From NCBI GenBank assembly GCA_017458805.1, contig JAFTAC010000547.1, positions 1 through 8,954 on the forward strand: a stretch of DNA of 8,954 nucleotides, given 5' to 3'. Under the pieces are notes generated by a model. It had not been told where the DNA came from. It worked only from the letters and a program-made list of their open reading frames with translations, and did not search any database. Numbering within the stretch: the stretch's first letter is position 1; each line of letters starts with the position of its first letter. Of the stretch, positions 1 through 7,480 are shown piece after piece. The position numbers were made by a program, and so were the translations under genes. Origin of the DNA: Victivallales bacterium. Lineage in GTDB: Bacteria; Verrucomicrobiota; Lentisphaeria; Oligosphaerales; Oligosphaeraceae.

Positions 1-15
1 GCCAGCCGGCCTTTG

Positions 16-534
16 TCAGCAGAGCATGCGGATGTTGGCGACGAGCTGTTCGACGGTCCCGGCGACGGCTTCTGCCGGGGTGAGCTTGCCCAGCAGCAGG
101 ATGGCGAAGACCAGCACGAAGATGGCGATGGTCTCGATGACACCCAGTGCGATGAGGTAGTTGACGAAGCCCGAGCCACCTTCGACGAGCGCGTCGCACG
201 CGCCTGCGGCTGCGCGGCCCTGGAAGGCGGCGCTGAGTGCGATGGCGATGCCGCCGATGATGCCAGTCAGGAGGCAGGTCACCCAGCTGTCCGCGAATTC
301 AGGCTTGGCCAGGGAGAGCATGAGGATGAAACCGTAGATGGTCTGGGTCATGGGGGCGCCCGTGAGGATGGTCAGCTGGAAGGGTGCTTCCTTTCCCTGG
401 ATGTAGCATTTCTTCCAGGAACCGATGGCGGAGGCGGCGGCAACACCGCAGCCGTAGGCGGAACCCAGCGCGGCGAAACCGACGGCGCAGAACGCGCCAG
501 CGTAAGCGAGGGCCAGTTGTGTGGATGGATTCAT
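16..534 (-). CDS. atpK: V-type ATP synthase subunit K (rotor-ring proteolipid)
   Basis: This is the membrane rotor-ring subunit that carries ions through the Vo sector. The 172-residue protein is a double hairpin of four membrane segments, roughly residues 7-36, 54-77, 84-110 and 123-148. The first hairpin has APMTQTIYGF (60-69) and no acidic residue in the ion site. The second has FQGRAAAG (104-111) and the ion-binding glutamate E134 in GVIETIAIF. T63, Q64, Q105 and E134 line up with the Na+ ligands T64, Q65, Q110 and E139 of Enterococcus hirae NtpK, so a Na+-type ring is inferred. The start is supported by AAGGAG seven bases upstream. A tail of about 23 residues (150-172) follows the last membrane segment; chlamydial AtpK is shorter, about 140 residues. 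It is the last gene of the ATPase operon visible here. Confidence 0.95.
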   Translation of the reverse strand: MNPSTQLALAYAGAFCAVGFAALGSAYGCGVAAASAIGSWKKCYIQGKEAPFQLTILTGAPMTQTIYGFILMLSLAKPEFADSWVTCLLTGIIGGIAIALSAAFQGRAAAGACDALVEGGSGFVNYLIALGVIETIAIFVLVFAILLLGKLTPAEAVAGTVEQLVANIRMLC

Positions 535-541
535 TGTGTAA

Positions 542-547
542 CTCCTT
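542..547 (-). promoter_or_regulatory. Strong Shine-Dalgarno site of atpK
   Basis: The minus strand reads AAGGAG seven bases before the atpK ATG. It is the best ribosome-binding site in the operon. It lies in the 50-base atpI-atpK gap. Rotor-ring subunits are needed in many copies per complex, so a strong independent site here makes sense, although that link is inference. Confidence 0.75.
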
Positions 548-584
548 GATGTCTTTTTGGGTTATATATGTTGTTCAATTGAAA

Positions 585-2435
585 TCACTGGTTGTCCTTC
601 CCCTGGCTTTGGAGAGGCTTGTAGGCCTTGCCAGCCCAGTTCACTCCGATGTGCCCTGAAAACTCCAGGGTGTTGAGGCGAATGCCATGGACGAGTACGC
701 TCATGAAGGCCATCACGATGTTGAGCATGTGGCCAATGCCTAGTATCAGGATTGCGGCGGGGATGGTCACAATAGGCATGTTCAGGGAGTGTAGCCCCAT
801 GGCCATGTCGTTGAAACTCTGCGCAATATAGACGCCAGAGAGACCTACTGCAAAGAGGCGGATATAGGAGAGTACATCGACAAAGCTGTTGATGAAGCTG
901 AAGGGGGAGTAGATGACGGCTCCCATGTCCGTCCAGTCGATGTTGAAGACAAGGATGAAGATGAAGCCGATGGCATAGAGCCAGACGTATGGCGTCTCCA
1001 AATCGGTCACGTCGCCGCCCTTGATGACGAGCAGGTTGGTCATACCGAAGTTAGCCCAGATGAAGAGCCCCCAGCCGATGTGGCCCAGAGCCTCGCGGAT
1101 TTTCTTGAGGAAGGCGATGGTGTCGTCTTCAGAGAGCTTGATGGTGCGGGCTGCCTTGAGGGCGCACCAGGCGTGGGCCAGGCTCAGATGAAAGGCACCG
1201 ATGAAGAAGCTCAAGAGCTGGATATGCTTGTCGTTGTTGCACATCCATGGGCAGATGTTCATCCACTTCGGCAGTTTGTCGGCAGGGATGGCAAACCAGT
1301 TGCAGGTCAGGGCACCATAGACAAGGATGGTGATGCTCATCGTGAGAAGAAGGTTCACACCGAGGCGCGCCTTCTGGGTCTTGGCCTTGGTGCGCAGCCA
1401 TAGAACCACGAGCGTGAAGAGCGTGCCATAGCCCGCGTCGCCCACGAGGATGCCGCAGAAGAGCGAGAGGAAAATGAGCAGGCAGATGCTGACGTCGGTC
1501 TCATGGTAGCCAGGCAGGATGCCGACGAAGTCGAAGATGGACTGCGCCATGCGGAACGGTTTGGGCAGCTCCAGCTTGGTTGGGGCGTTGTTGTCATCTT
1601 CTGGTACCTCTTCGTAGCGGATGGCCCAGCCGTTTTGCTGGGCTGTCTGCCGCAGTTGGTCGATGGATTCTGCGGGGATGTAACCGCGCAGAAAGGAGAT
1701 GGCGTGGGAGGAGGCCATGCCATCGCGTGCCTTCGCGAAGGCAACGCGCTCGTCAAGGACGGCACTGAACGCCTCCAACGTGGCATAGTGCTTCTTTGCG
1801 CACTCCAGCAGAGTGGCTTCCAAGGATTTGCCTTGCTCCTTCAAACTAGTCTCCTTGCTGTTCCACTCCTTGAGGTTTGTGTTCTGCGGGAGCGTCGCAA
1901 GCGGGAGGTCTGCGGAATCCAGTGGCGTGCGGGAGAAAACGACGAAATAGACGGTGTCCTTGAACTGGGAGACCTTTTTCATGACGGCCTCTTTGGGAAG
2001 CACGGGCAGATGCTTTGCACTTGCAACACAGAGCGCGGTGTGAAGGCCGTGCGCCTCCAGAGCCTCCAATTGCCCACGCGAGAAGCCACCCCAGGGGGCC
2101 AGTTGTGCCTGCGCCTTGTGAACCTGCGAGAGTTCTTCGTTAAGTTTCTTTTCCGCGTCCAAACTGGCGAGGAAGCCTTGAAGGACCTTCTCCGCAGCCG
2201 CAAAGTCGCTGGAGGCTGCCTCGGGCGTCGCTTTTGCGTCCGCCAGAAGGGTCTTCATCCGCGTAAGCGCCTTGACAAGCTGCTCCTGCTGGCGGCGCAA
2301 ACTGTCCAGGGCTTCAGAGGCGGGCTGGGCAAGCGGCACTACATGCACGGTGCCCAGCTTCTGAAGCTGTTGGACAGCCGCCTGCTTCTCTTTGCTCAAG
2401 CAGGCGATTGTGACTTTTTTCATCGGAACTATCAT
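585..2435 (-). CDS. atpI: V-type ATP synthase subunit I (subunit a, stator of the ion channel)
   Basis: This is the static membrane subunit forming the ion half-channels next to the AtpK ring. Of its 616 residues, about 1-295 form the cytoplasmic domain: it starts with the family-typical MIVPMKKVTI, with helical, probably coiled-coil stretches near 40-110 and 190-235. About 300-586 form the multi-spanning membrane domain. Conserved landmarks are GDAGYG (332-337), VDVLSYIRLFAVGL (519-532) with the essential channel arginine R526, and HGIRLNTLEFSGH (583-595) near the C-terminus. The start at 2435 is preferred over the internal ATG four codons later because AGGA lies eight bases upstream and the family usually begins MIVPMKKV. 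The gene lies 34 bases after atpD and 50 bases before atpK. Confidence 0.95.
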   Translation of the reverse strand: MIVPMKKVTIACLSKEKQAAVQQLQKLGTVHVVPLAQPASEALDSLRRQQEQLVKALTRMKTLLADAKATPEAASSDFAAAEKVLQGFLASLDAEKKLNEELSQVHKAQAQLAPWGGFSRGQLEALEAHGLHTALCVASAKHLPVLPKEAVMKKVSQFKDTVYFVVFSRTPLDSADLPLATLPQNTNLKEWNSKETSLKEQGKSLEATLLECAKKHYATLEAFSAVLDERVAFAKARDGMASSHAISFLRGYIPAESIDQLRQTAQQNGWAIRYEEVPEDDNNAPTKLELPKPFRMAQSIFDFVGILPGYHETDVSICLLIFLSLFCGILVGDAGYGTLFTLVVLWLRTKAKTQKARLGVNLLLTMSITILVYGALTCNWFAIPADKLPKWMNICPWMCNNDKHIQLLSFFIGAFHLSLAHAWCALKAARTIKLSEDDTIAFLKKIREALGHIGWGLFIWANFGMTNLLVIKGGDVTDLETPYVWLYAIGFIFILVFNIDWTDMGAVIYSPFSFINSFVDVLSYIRLFAVGLSGVYIAQSFNDMAMGLHSLNMPIVTIPAAILILGIGHMLNIVMAFMSVLVHGIRLNTLEFSGHIGVNWAGKAYKPLQSQGKDNQ

Positions 2436-2469
2436 TATGGCAATCCTAGTGGGGGATTATGGGAGGAGG

Positions 2470-3090
2470 CTAGACGACGGTTGCTGCATCGCGCACGGCG
2501 CACTTGCTCTTGGCAATCTTGGAGCGCCCGACAGAGTTGGTCTGCTGGTCGCCAAGGTAGATGTTGATTTTGCGGATGTTCTCCTTGGCCTCGGGTATCT
2601 TGACCTTCTCGAACAGATTGACGCGCTGGGTGACAACGCGCAGCTCCTGCTCCAGAAGTGCCTGCATCTCCTCCATCAACTGGTGTTTGAGGGTGAGTTC
2701 GATGCGCCGCTGCGCCATCGAGAGTGCGTCGTCATACCATGCGGGGGAGGAGTAGAGGTCGTATTCGGGGGCGCCGAACTGGATGCTTTCAAACATCGGC
2801 ACGTCAATGCCCGCCACGTTGCGGTGACCGACATGCCACTCCTGGACGGTGACGAGGTTGTCAAGCGAGCCGTTGTTGTCTGTTCCACCGAGCAGGGGGA
2901 GGGTCTCCTGCCAGGAGGCCTCAAGCTTCTTGATGTCCTCAAGCAGTGTTGTCATGGCCTCGCGCGCCTGGCGAACCTCCAATTGCAGCTGCTGTTTTTT
3001 CAGCTGCAGGGTCGGCAGGTAGCGCTGGAAGCGCTTGAGTGCGTCCCTCTGAATCTTGAGTTCATTCTTTGTCAGTTTGATTTTCGGCAT
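2470..3090 (-). CDS. atpD: V-type ATP synthase subunit D (central rotor shaft)
   Basis: This is the central shaft that turns inside the A3B3 head and passes torque to the membrane ring. The 206-residue protein has the family form: a long N-terminal helix (about 5-75, rich in K, Q, L and E), a middle region (about 80-125), and a second long C-terminal helix (about 130-180) ending in LGDQQT and GRSKIAKSK, which are typical of AtpD. The opening MPKIKLTKNELK is also characteristic. Its ATG follows the atpB stop directly (TAAATG), with AAAGGA inside the end of atpB, which implies translational coupling to atpB. In chlamydiae and spirochaetes atpD likewise follows atpB. Confidence 0.94.
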   Translation of the reverse strand: MPKIKLTKNELKIQRDALKRFQRYLPTLQLKKQQLQLEVRQAREAMTTLLEDIKKLEASWQETLPLLGGTDNNGSLDNLVTVQEWHVGHRNVAGIDVPMFESIQFGAPEYDLYSSPAWYDDALSMAQRRIELTLKHQLMEEMQALLEQELRVVTQRVNLFEKVKIPEAKENIRKINIYLGDQQTNSVGRSKIAKSKCAVRDAATVV

Positions 3091-4395
3091 TTACGCATTT
3101 TCCTTTGGCCAGAATTGGCGTACCAGGTCGGTCTTGATACCCGTCTCGCTGGGGGTAAAGCAGTCGGCGAGGATTTTCCATCCGAGGTTGAGGGCCTCTT
3201 CCAGCGGGATGTTGACGCTCAGGTCCATCATCCCCTTCTCGAAAGCCTCGCCATATTTGAGCAGCTTGTTGTCCCAGTCGCTCATGCGGAAGCCCATGGA
3301 CTGCTTCTCCTGCACCTCACGGTATTCGGCATAGAGGCGTATCATGTTGTCCATCAAGGCACGATGGTCTTCGCGCGTGGAGGCGTTGACCTGCTGCTTG
3401 AGGCGGGAGAGGGAGCCAAACGGCTCGATATGGCCACGCACCAGGTAGAACTGGCCCTCGGTGATGTAGCCTGTATTGTCGGGCACGGGGTGCGTCACGT
3501 CGTCGCCAGGCATGGTGGTGACGGTAAGGATGGTGATGGAGCCCGCCGTCTCGAAATCGACGGCCTTTTCGTAGCGGGCGGCCAACTGGCTGTATAGGTC
3601 GCCTGGATAGCCTCGGTTGGAGGGAATCTGCTCCATCGTGATGGCGATTTCCTTGAGGGAATCGCAGAAGTTGGTCATGTCGGTCAGCAGGACCAGCACG
3701 CGCTTGTTCAGCTGCGTCGCGAAATATTCGGCCACGGCCAGGGACATGTCGGGAACCAACAGACATTCGACGATGGGGTCGGAGGCAGTGTGGATGAACA
3801 TGACGGTGCGGGAGAGGGCCCCGTGTTCGTCCAGCGTATCCTTGAATTTCAGGTAGTCGTCGTATTTCAGGCCCATTCCGCCGAGGACGATGATATCGAC
3901 TTCGGCCTGCATGGCGATGCGCGCCAGCAGTTCGTTGTATGGCTCGCCAGCGACGGAGAAGATGGGGAGTTTCTGGCTCTCAACCAGCGTGTTGAAGATG
4001 TCGATCATCGGGATGCCCGTGCGGATCATGTTGCGGGGGATGATGCGGTTGGCGGGGTTGACGGAGGGGCCGCCGATGTCAATGAGGTTCTGCTCCAGGG
4101 CTGGGCCGTTGTCGCGAGGCGTGCCGTTGCCCGTGAAGATGCGTCCCAGCAGGGCTTCCGAGCCCGAGACCCTCATGGGGCGGCCCAGGAAGCGGACCTC
4201 GCTGTCCGTGGAGATGCCGCGGCTGCCCGCGAAAACCTGGAGGTAAACCTTCTGCTTGTCCAGTCGGATGACCTGCGCCAGCGATGTGCCGCGCGTGGTT
4301 TTCACCTCTGCAAGCTCGCCGTTCGCCACATTCTCTGCCTCGACGGTGATGACGTTGCCGCTGATCTGGATGATTCGGTTGTAGATCTTTTTCAT
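3091..4395 (-). CDS. atpB: V-type ATP synthase subunit B (non-catalytic head subunit)
   Basis: This is the non-catalytic nucleotide-site subunit of the A3B3 head, alternating with AtpA. The 434-residue protein has the N-terminal beta-barrel (about 1-75), the nucleotide-fold domain and a helical C-terminal domain. The true P-loop is replaced by SVAGEPYNEL (147-156), as expected for B subunits, which lack GxxGxGKT. SNRGYPGDLYSQLA (259-272) and GSLSRL (327-332) are conserved. R331 in SLSR corresponds to the arginine finger that reaches into the catalytic site of AtpA. No clear Shine-Dalgarno site precedes the ATG, which lies 34 bases after the atpA stop; the MKKIYNRIIQISGNV N-terminus fits the family, so this start is kept. 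The stop codon abuts the atpD start. Confidence 0.96.
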   Translation of the reverse strand: MKKIYNRIIQISGNVITVEAENVANGELAEVKTTRGTSLAQVIRLDKQKVYLQVFAGSRGISTDSEVRFLGRPMRVSGSEALLGRIFTGNGTPRDNGPALEQNLIDIGGPSVNPANRIIPRNMIRTGIPMIDIFNTLVESQKLPIFSVAGEPYNELLARIAMQAEVDIIVLGGMGLKYDDYLKFKDTLDEHGALSRTVMFIHTASDPIVECLLVPDMSLAVAEYFATQLNKRVLVLLTDMTNFCDSLKEIAITMEQIPSNRGYPGDLYSQLAARYEKAVDFETAGSITILTVTTMPGDDVTHPVPDNTGYITEGQFYLVRGHIEPFGSLSRLKQQVNASTREDHRALMDNMIRLYAEYREVQEKQSMGFRMSDWDNKLLKYGEAFEKGMMDLSVNIPLEEALNLGWKILADCFTPSETGIKTDLVRQFWPKENA

Positions 4396-4429
4396 AATAT
4401 GTCGTGACTATGTGGATGAAATGAACTTA

Positions 4430-6157
4430 TCAGGCGTCGGCAAGCATCTTGTCAATCCGCGCTTCGGCTTCATTGAAACCGACGGACTGCCAGGGGGTGT
4501 AGTTCCAATCGAGGAACTCCTGCTGGAGCTTCAGGAAGTAGGTGCGGGCCTGGGACTTGTCCTCGAAATCGAACTTCTTGTCCAGAACGGTGAGGAGCTT
4601 GTTGAATGTGTACTCCTGGCGTTCGGCTCCGCATGCGCTATCGACCTTGTCGAAGGTGTTCTGCTGGAGATAGACGCGGTCGATGAACTCGCTCTTCAGG
4701 TAGAGGATGAAGTCGGAGGTGGGGGTACCTTCCTCGCCGACGACCTTCATCATCTGGTTGACCTCGTTGCCCTCGCGCAGGATGGCCTTCGCCTTCGCGA
4801 CCTTGGCGGTTGAGACGATGCTGGGGTACTTGCTCCAGCTGTCCAGCGGGTGGATGGAGGGGTAGCGGCGCGCATTGGCGCGGTCGCGTGAAAGCGCGAG
4901 GAAGCAGCCGACGACCTTGGTTGTAGCCTGGGTGACAGGCTCCTCAAAGTTGCCGCCCGCAGGGCTGACTGCCCCGCAGATGGTGATGGAGCCATGCTTG
5001 CCGTCCTTCAATTTGACCAATCCTGCGCGCTCGTAGAAGCTGGCGACCAGCGATTCGAGGTAGGCGGGGAAGGCCTCTTCGCCAGGGATTTCCTCCAGGC
5101 GTCCCGATTCCTCGCGGAGGGCCTGCGCCCAGCGGGAGGTGGAGTCCGCCAAGAGCAGGACGTCAAGCCCCATCTGGCGGTAGTATTCGGCCAATGTCAC
5201 GCTTGTGTAGATGGAGGCTTCGCGGGCCGCCACGGGCATGGAACTGGTGTTGCAGATGATGATGGTGCGGTCGATGAGGTGGCGTCCCGTGCGAGGGTCG
5301 TCCAGATGCGGGAACTCGCGGAGGATTTCCACGACTTCACCCGCGCGCTCGCCGCACGCCGCGACGATGACGACATCGACTTCAGAGCGCTGGGAAAGTG
5401 CGTGCTGAAGGACGGTCTTGCCAGCTCCGAACGGTCCAGGCGTGCAGAAGGTGCCGCCCTTCGCCACGGGGAAGAAGGAGTCGATGATGCGCACCTGCGT
5501 TACCAGCGGGTCCTTTGGGAAAAGCCTTTCGCTGTAGCACTTGATGGGGACTTTGACAGGCCAGGTCTGTACCATCGTGATGTCTCGTGTCTCCTCGCCG
5601 TTGGTGGCCTTGGCGACGACGGTCGTGACATTGAAATTGCCATCGCCGATGATTTCGGTGATGGTCCATTCGCCAGGCCAGGCGAAGGGCACCATGATGC
5701 GGTGGTCGAAGATGCCCTCAGGCACGGTGCCGACGGTGTCGCCAGCCTTCAGCACATCGCCGACCTTGGCGACAGGTGTGTATTGCCACAGCTTTTCGCG
5801 GTCGAGCGGGGTGACATAGAGGCCGCGCTTGAGGAAGTAGCCCGCCTGTTGCGCCAGCTGCGGCAGCGGGTTCTGGAGGCCGTCATAGACCTGTGTGAGA
5901 AGACCAGGCCCCAGCTCGACGGAGAGCAGGCTGCCCGAGAACTCGACTTTGTTCCCGACCTTCACGCCCGAGGTGCTTTCAAACACCTGCAAGTCCGCTT
6001 CGCGCCCGCGGACGCGAATGACCTCGGACTTGAGCCTTTCATTGCCCTCCGTTATGACGAACGCAACTTCGTTCTGGATGACGCTTTCATCGAATGCAAC
6101 GCTGACGAGGTTGCCGTTTACTCCTGTGACAGTGCCTGTTTTAAAGGTTTCGCTCAT
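4430..6157 (-). CDS. atpA: V-type ATP synthase subunit A (catalytic head subunit)
   Basis: This is the catalytic subunit that makes or hydrolyses ATP in the A3B3 head. From the ATG at 6157 it has 575 residues. It shows an N-terminal beta-barrel (1-75), the extra A-subunit bulge region (about 110-220), Walker A GPFGAGKT (241-248), ACGERAGE (267-274) with catalytic E270, Walker B DVLLLAD (332-338) followed by STSRWAQALRE, and a helical C-terminus. All catalytic residues look intact. An in-frame ATG at 6217 overlaps the stop of the previous gene (ATGA) and would add 20 residues. I prefer 6157 because MSETFKTGTVTGVNGN fits the family start and the extra stretch is AT-rich and unlike the family. 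Neither start has a strong Shine-Dalgarno site, so the start is the least certain part. Confidence 0.96.
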   Translation of the reverse strand: MSETFKTGTVTGVNGNLVSVAFDESVIQNEVAFVITEGNERLKSEVIRVRGREADLQVFESTSGVKVGNKVEFSGSLLSVELGPGLLTQVYDGLQNPLPQLAQQAGYFLKRGLYVTPLDREKLWQYTPVAKVGDVLKAGDTVGTVPEGIFDHRIMVPFAWPGEWTITEIIGDGNFNVTTVVAKATNGEETRDITMVQTWPVKVPIKCYSERLFPKDPLVTQVRIIDSFFPVAKGGTFCTPGPFGAGKTVLQHALSQRSEVDVVIVAACGERAGEVVEILREFPHLDDPRTGRHLIDRTIIICNTSSMPVAAREASIYTSVTLAEYYRQMGLDVLLLADSTSRWAQALREESGRLEEIPGEEAFPAYLESLVASFYERAGLVKLKDGKHGSITICGAVSPAGGNFEEPVTQATTKVVGCFLALSRDRANARRYPSIHPLDSWSKYPSIVSTAKVAKAKAILREGNEVNQMMKVVGEEGTPTSDFILYLKSEFIDRVYLQQNTFDKVDSACGAERQEYTFNKLLTVLDKKFDFEDKSQARTYFLKLQQEFLDWNYTPWQSVGFNEAEARIDKMLADA

Positions 6158-6213
6158 AACTGACTTGTTTCCGAATGATATGTAAGGTGTGTTTTTTGCA
6201 GAGGGAGATGAAA

Positions 6214-6780
6214 TCATGCTTGCTCTTCGCTGCGGGCGTCCCGTGCCTTCTGGAGGCCAGCCTCCATCAGGACCTTGAAAGCCTCCTGCCCTTTGGCAAG
6301 CTGTCGCGAGGCCTGCTTTTCCAGAAGCAGCAGCTTCAATGCGTAGATTTCAAGGAGGGAGTCATCGTAGTAGTGTGCGGCGGCGAGCCCATCCAGGAAC
6401 TTCCAGCGGAAGAGGTCAAGTGCGTTTTCCCGTTCAAGCGGGGAGGCGATGGCCATGATTTCCTCAAGGCGCTTGGAGTCGCCTGGGGAGAGGTGGGTGG
6501 TTTCATGGCGAGTGAAGACAACGTTCTGGCGGCGCAATTTTGCCTTCCTGAACTCGGCGACGGTGTTCCGCACGAAGGCTTCGAAGTCAAGCCACTGGCG
6601 CGCGATGAGGCTTTGAGGCTCATCCGACGGGAGAAGCTGGAGCTGGGCGAGCTTCTGCGCATAGTCGCCACCTATGTTTTCTGAACATTTCTCCATGAAA
6701 CTGGCGTAGCTCAACGGCGCCTTTTCCGACCAGCGCAAGGTCGGCAGCGAGGAGATGAAGTAGAAGAGGTCAGCTGGCAT
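6214..6780 (-). CDS. DUF2764 protein, probable C/d-like subunit of the V-ATPase
   Basis: This 188-residue soluble, mostly helical protein sits between atpE and atpA, exactly where Chlamydia (CT309) and Borrelia (BB0095) carry a DUF2764 gene. The N-terminus MPADLFYFISSLPTLRW matches the family's typical aromatic start followed by SLPxL. The rest is charged and amphipathic, with LFRWKFLDGLAA near 123-134 and a long C-terminal helix rich in K, E and L. These operons lack a recognisable atpC, so DUF2764 is thought to take the role of the C/d subunit linking the rotor shaft to the AtpK ring; that role is inference. The ATG at 6780 is chosen over an in-frame TTG two codons upstream. Its TGA stop overlaps an alternative ATG of atpA. 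Confidence 0.85.
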   Translation of the reverse strand: MPADLFYFISSLPTLRWSEKAPLSYASFMEKCSENIGGDYAQKLAQLQLLPSDEPQSLIARQWLDFEAFVRNTVAEFRKAKLRRQNVVFTRHETTHLSPGDSKRLEEIMAIASPLERENALDLFRWKFLDGLAAAHYYDDSLLEIYALKLLLLEKQASRQLAKGQEAFKVLMEAGLQKARDARSEEQA

Positions 6781-6800
6781 TCTCAAGCACCCGTGGCGGT

Positions 6801-7406
6801 TCAGTCTGTGATGATGGCTGCGAGCTTGGGCCCAAGACCTGCGGCGACGGTTTCCGCCAGGGCCTTGTCCGAAAAGTCATAGACGATGCCCGACTGCTTG
6901 AAGAGCAGCTTGAAACCGCCTGCGACGGCGGGCGACGGTGCGAGTGTGACGTTTGCCTGCAACTCCTTGCCAAGCTGTGTCTTGAGGGCTTCTTCAACTA
7001 TGGATATATCATCGTGGTTGAGGAGGATTTTTAAGTCGTCTGTCTTCCCGTCGTTCTGGATGAAGCCCGCGATGAGCTTGGCGATGATGTCCGCCAATGC
7101 CTTGGGTTCCATGCTGCTCTTCATCATAGATTCTGCCGCCTGGCTAACCCGTTTTTCCAATTCTGCGCGCAGGGAGAGAAGTACATCGCGGGAGGCCTGC
7201 TTCAAGGCCTCCTCGCCCTTCTGATGGAGCATGGAGGCCTCCTTTTTCGCGGCCTCCACAATGGCTGCGGCCTCGGCCTTCGCCTGGCGAACCGTCTCAT
7301 CCGCCTCGGCTTTTGCCTGTGCGAGGATTTTACCCTTCTCCTCATCCGCCTTTTTCAGCTCATCCTCTGTTATCTTGTCTAGCAGTGCTTGCAGTTCGTC
7401 AGCCAG
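6801..7406 (-). CDS. atpE: V-type ATP synthase subunit E (peripheral stalk), apparent CTG start
   Basis: This is the peripheral-stalk subunit that holds the head still against rotation. Read from CTG at 7406 the protein has 201 residues and begins MADELQALLDKI, the normal opening of this family. An alanine, lysine and glutamate-rich coiled coil follows (about 10-90), then a globular C-terminal domain (about 95-201). Chlamydial AtpE is about 208 residues. No ATG, GTG or TTG occurs in frame between the upstream stop at 7482-7484 and a GTG at 7259; starting there would remove 49 residues of the coiled coil. AGGGA lies eight bases before the CTG. A non-standard start is therefore the best reading; a base error in an original ATG or TTG is the main alternative. 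It is the first gene of the operon, 20 bases before the DUF2764 ATG. Confidence 0.88.
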   Translation of the reverse strand: MADELQALLDKITEDELKKADEEKGKILAQAKAEADETVRQAKAEAAAIVEAAKKEASMLHQKGEEALKQASRDVLLSLRAELEKRVSQAAESMMKSSMEPKALADIIAKLIAGFIQNDGKTDDLKILLNHDDISIVEEALKTQLGKELQANVTLAPSPAVAGGFKLLFKQSGIVYDFSDKALAETVAAGLGPKLAAIITD

Positions 7407-7414
7407 TCTGATGT

Positions 7415-7419
7415 TCCCT
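7415..7419 (-). promoter_or_regulatory. Ribosome-binding site deciding the atpE start
   Basis: The minus strand reads AGGGA with eight bases to the CTG codon at 7406. The spacing is ideal for that codon and too short for the in-frame ATC at 7412. With the family-like residues that follow, it supports CTG as the start. The match to the Shine-Dalgarno core is only partial (AGGG with one wobble pair). Confidence 0.5.
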
Positions 7420-7452
7420 GATTGTGTTGAAATAAATGAAATCCTAACATGT

Positions 7453-7480
7453 AATATAACTACTGAAAAGCAAAAGGCAA
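7453..7480 (-). promoter_or_regulatory. Candidate sigma-70-type promoter of the V-ATPase operon
   Basis: In the AT-rich gap upstream of atpE the minus strand has TTGCCT (7480-7475, four of six matches to TTGACA), a 16-base spacer and TATATT (7458-7453, five of six matches to TATAAT). Transcription would begin near 7446 and leave a leader of about 40 bases before the atpE start. The rest of the 158-base gap (7407-7564) shows no gene and no convincing terminator. The call rests on consensus matching alone. Confidence 0.4.

Noticed and set aside
1..15. Possible left arm of a terminator after atpK (minus strand AAAGGCCGGCTGGC)
   Set aside because: The A-rich, GC-rich sequence after the stop looks like one arm of a terminator stem, but the matching arm would lie outside the window and cannot be tested.
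16..549. 178-codon plus-strand open frame opposite atpK
   Set aside because: It is an acidic, low-complexity translation with no family likeness, while the opposite strand encodes an unmistakable proteolipid with a strong ribosome-binding site.
1503..3597. Long plus-strand open frames of 354 and 401 codons (1503-2567 and 2392-3597)
   Set aside because: They lie antisense to atpI, atpD and atpB, which have clear family motifs. Their translations are mirror images of codon usage, with no recognisable domain and no credible ribosome-binding context.
4994..6163. 389-codon plus-strand open frame antisense to atpA
   Set aside because: It is the complement of a strongly conserved catalytic subunit; GC-rich codon bias removes stops on the opposite strand. 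The product resembles no protein family I know.
7379..7450. Short 23-codon minus-strand frame starting at ATG 7450 and overlapping the start of atpE
   Set aside because: The ATG sits just after the candidate -10 box, probably upstream of the transcription start, and it has no ribosome-binding site. The peptide is not recognisable and is out of frame with atpE.
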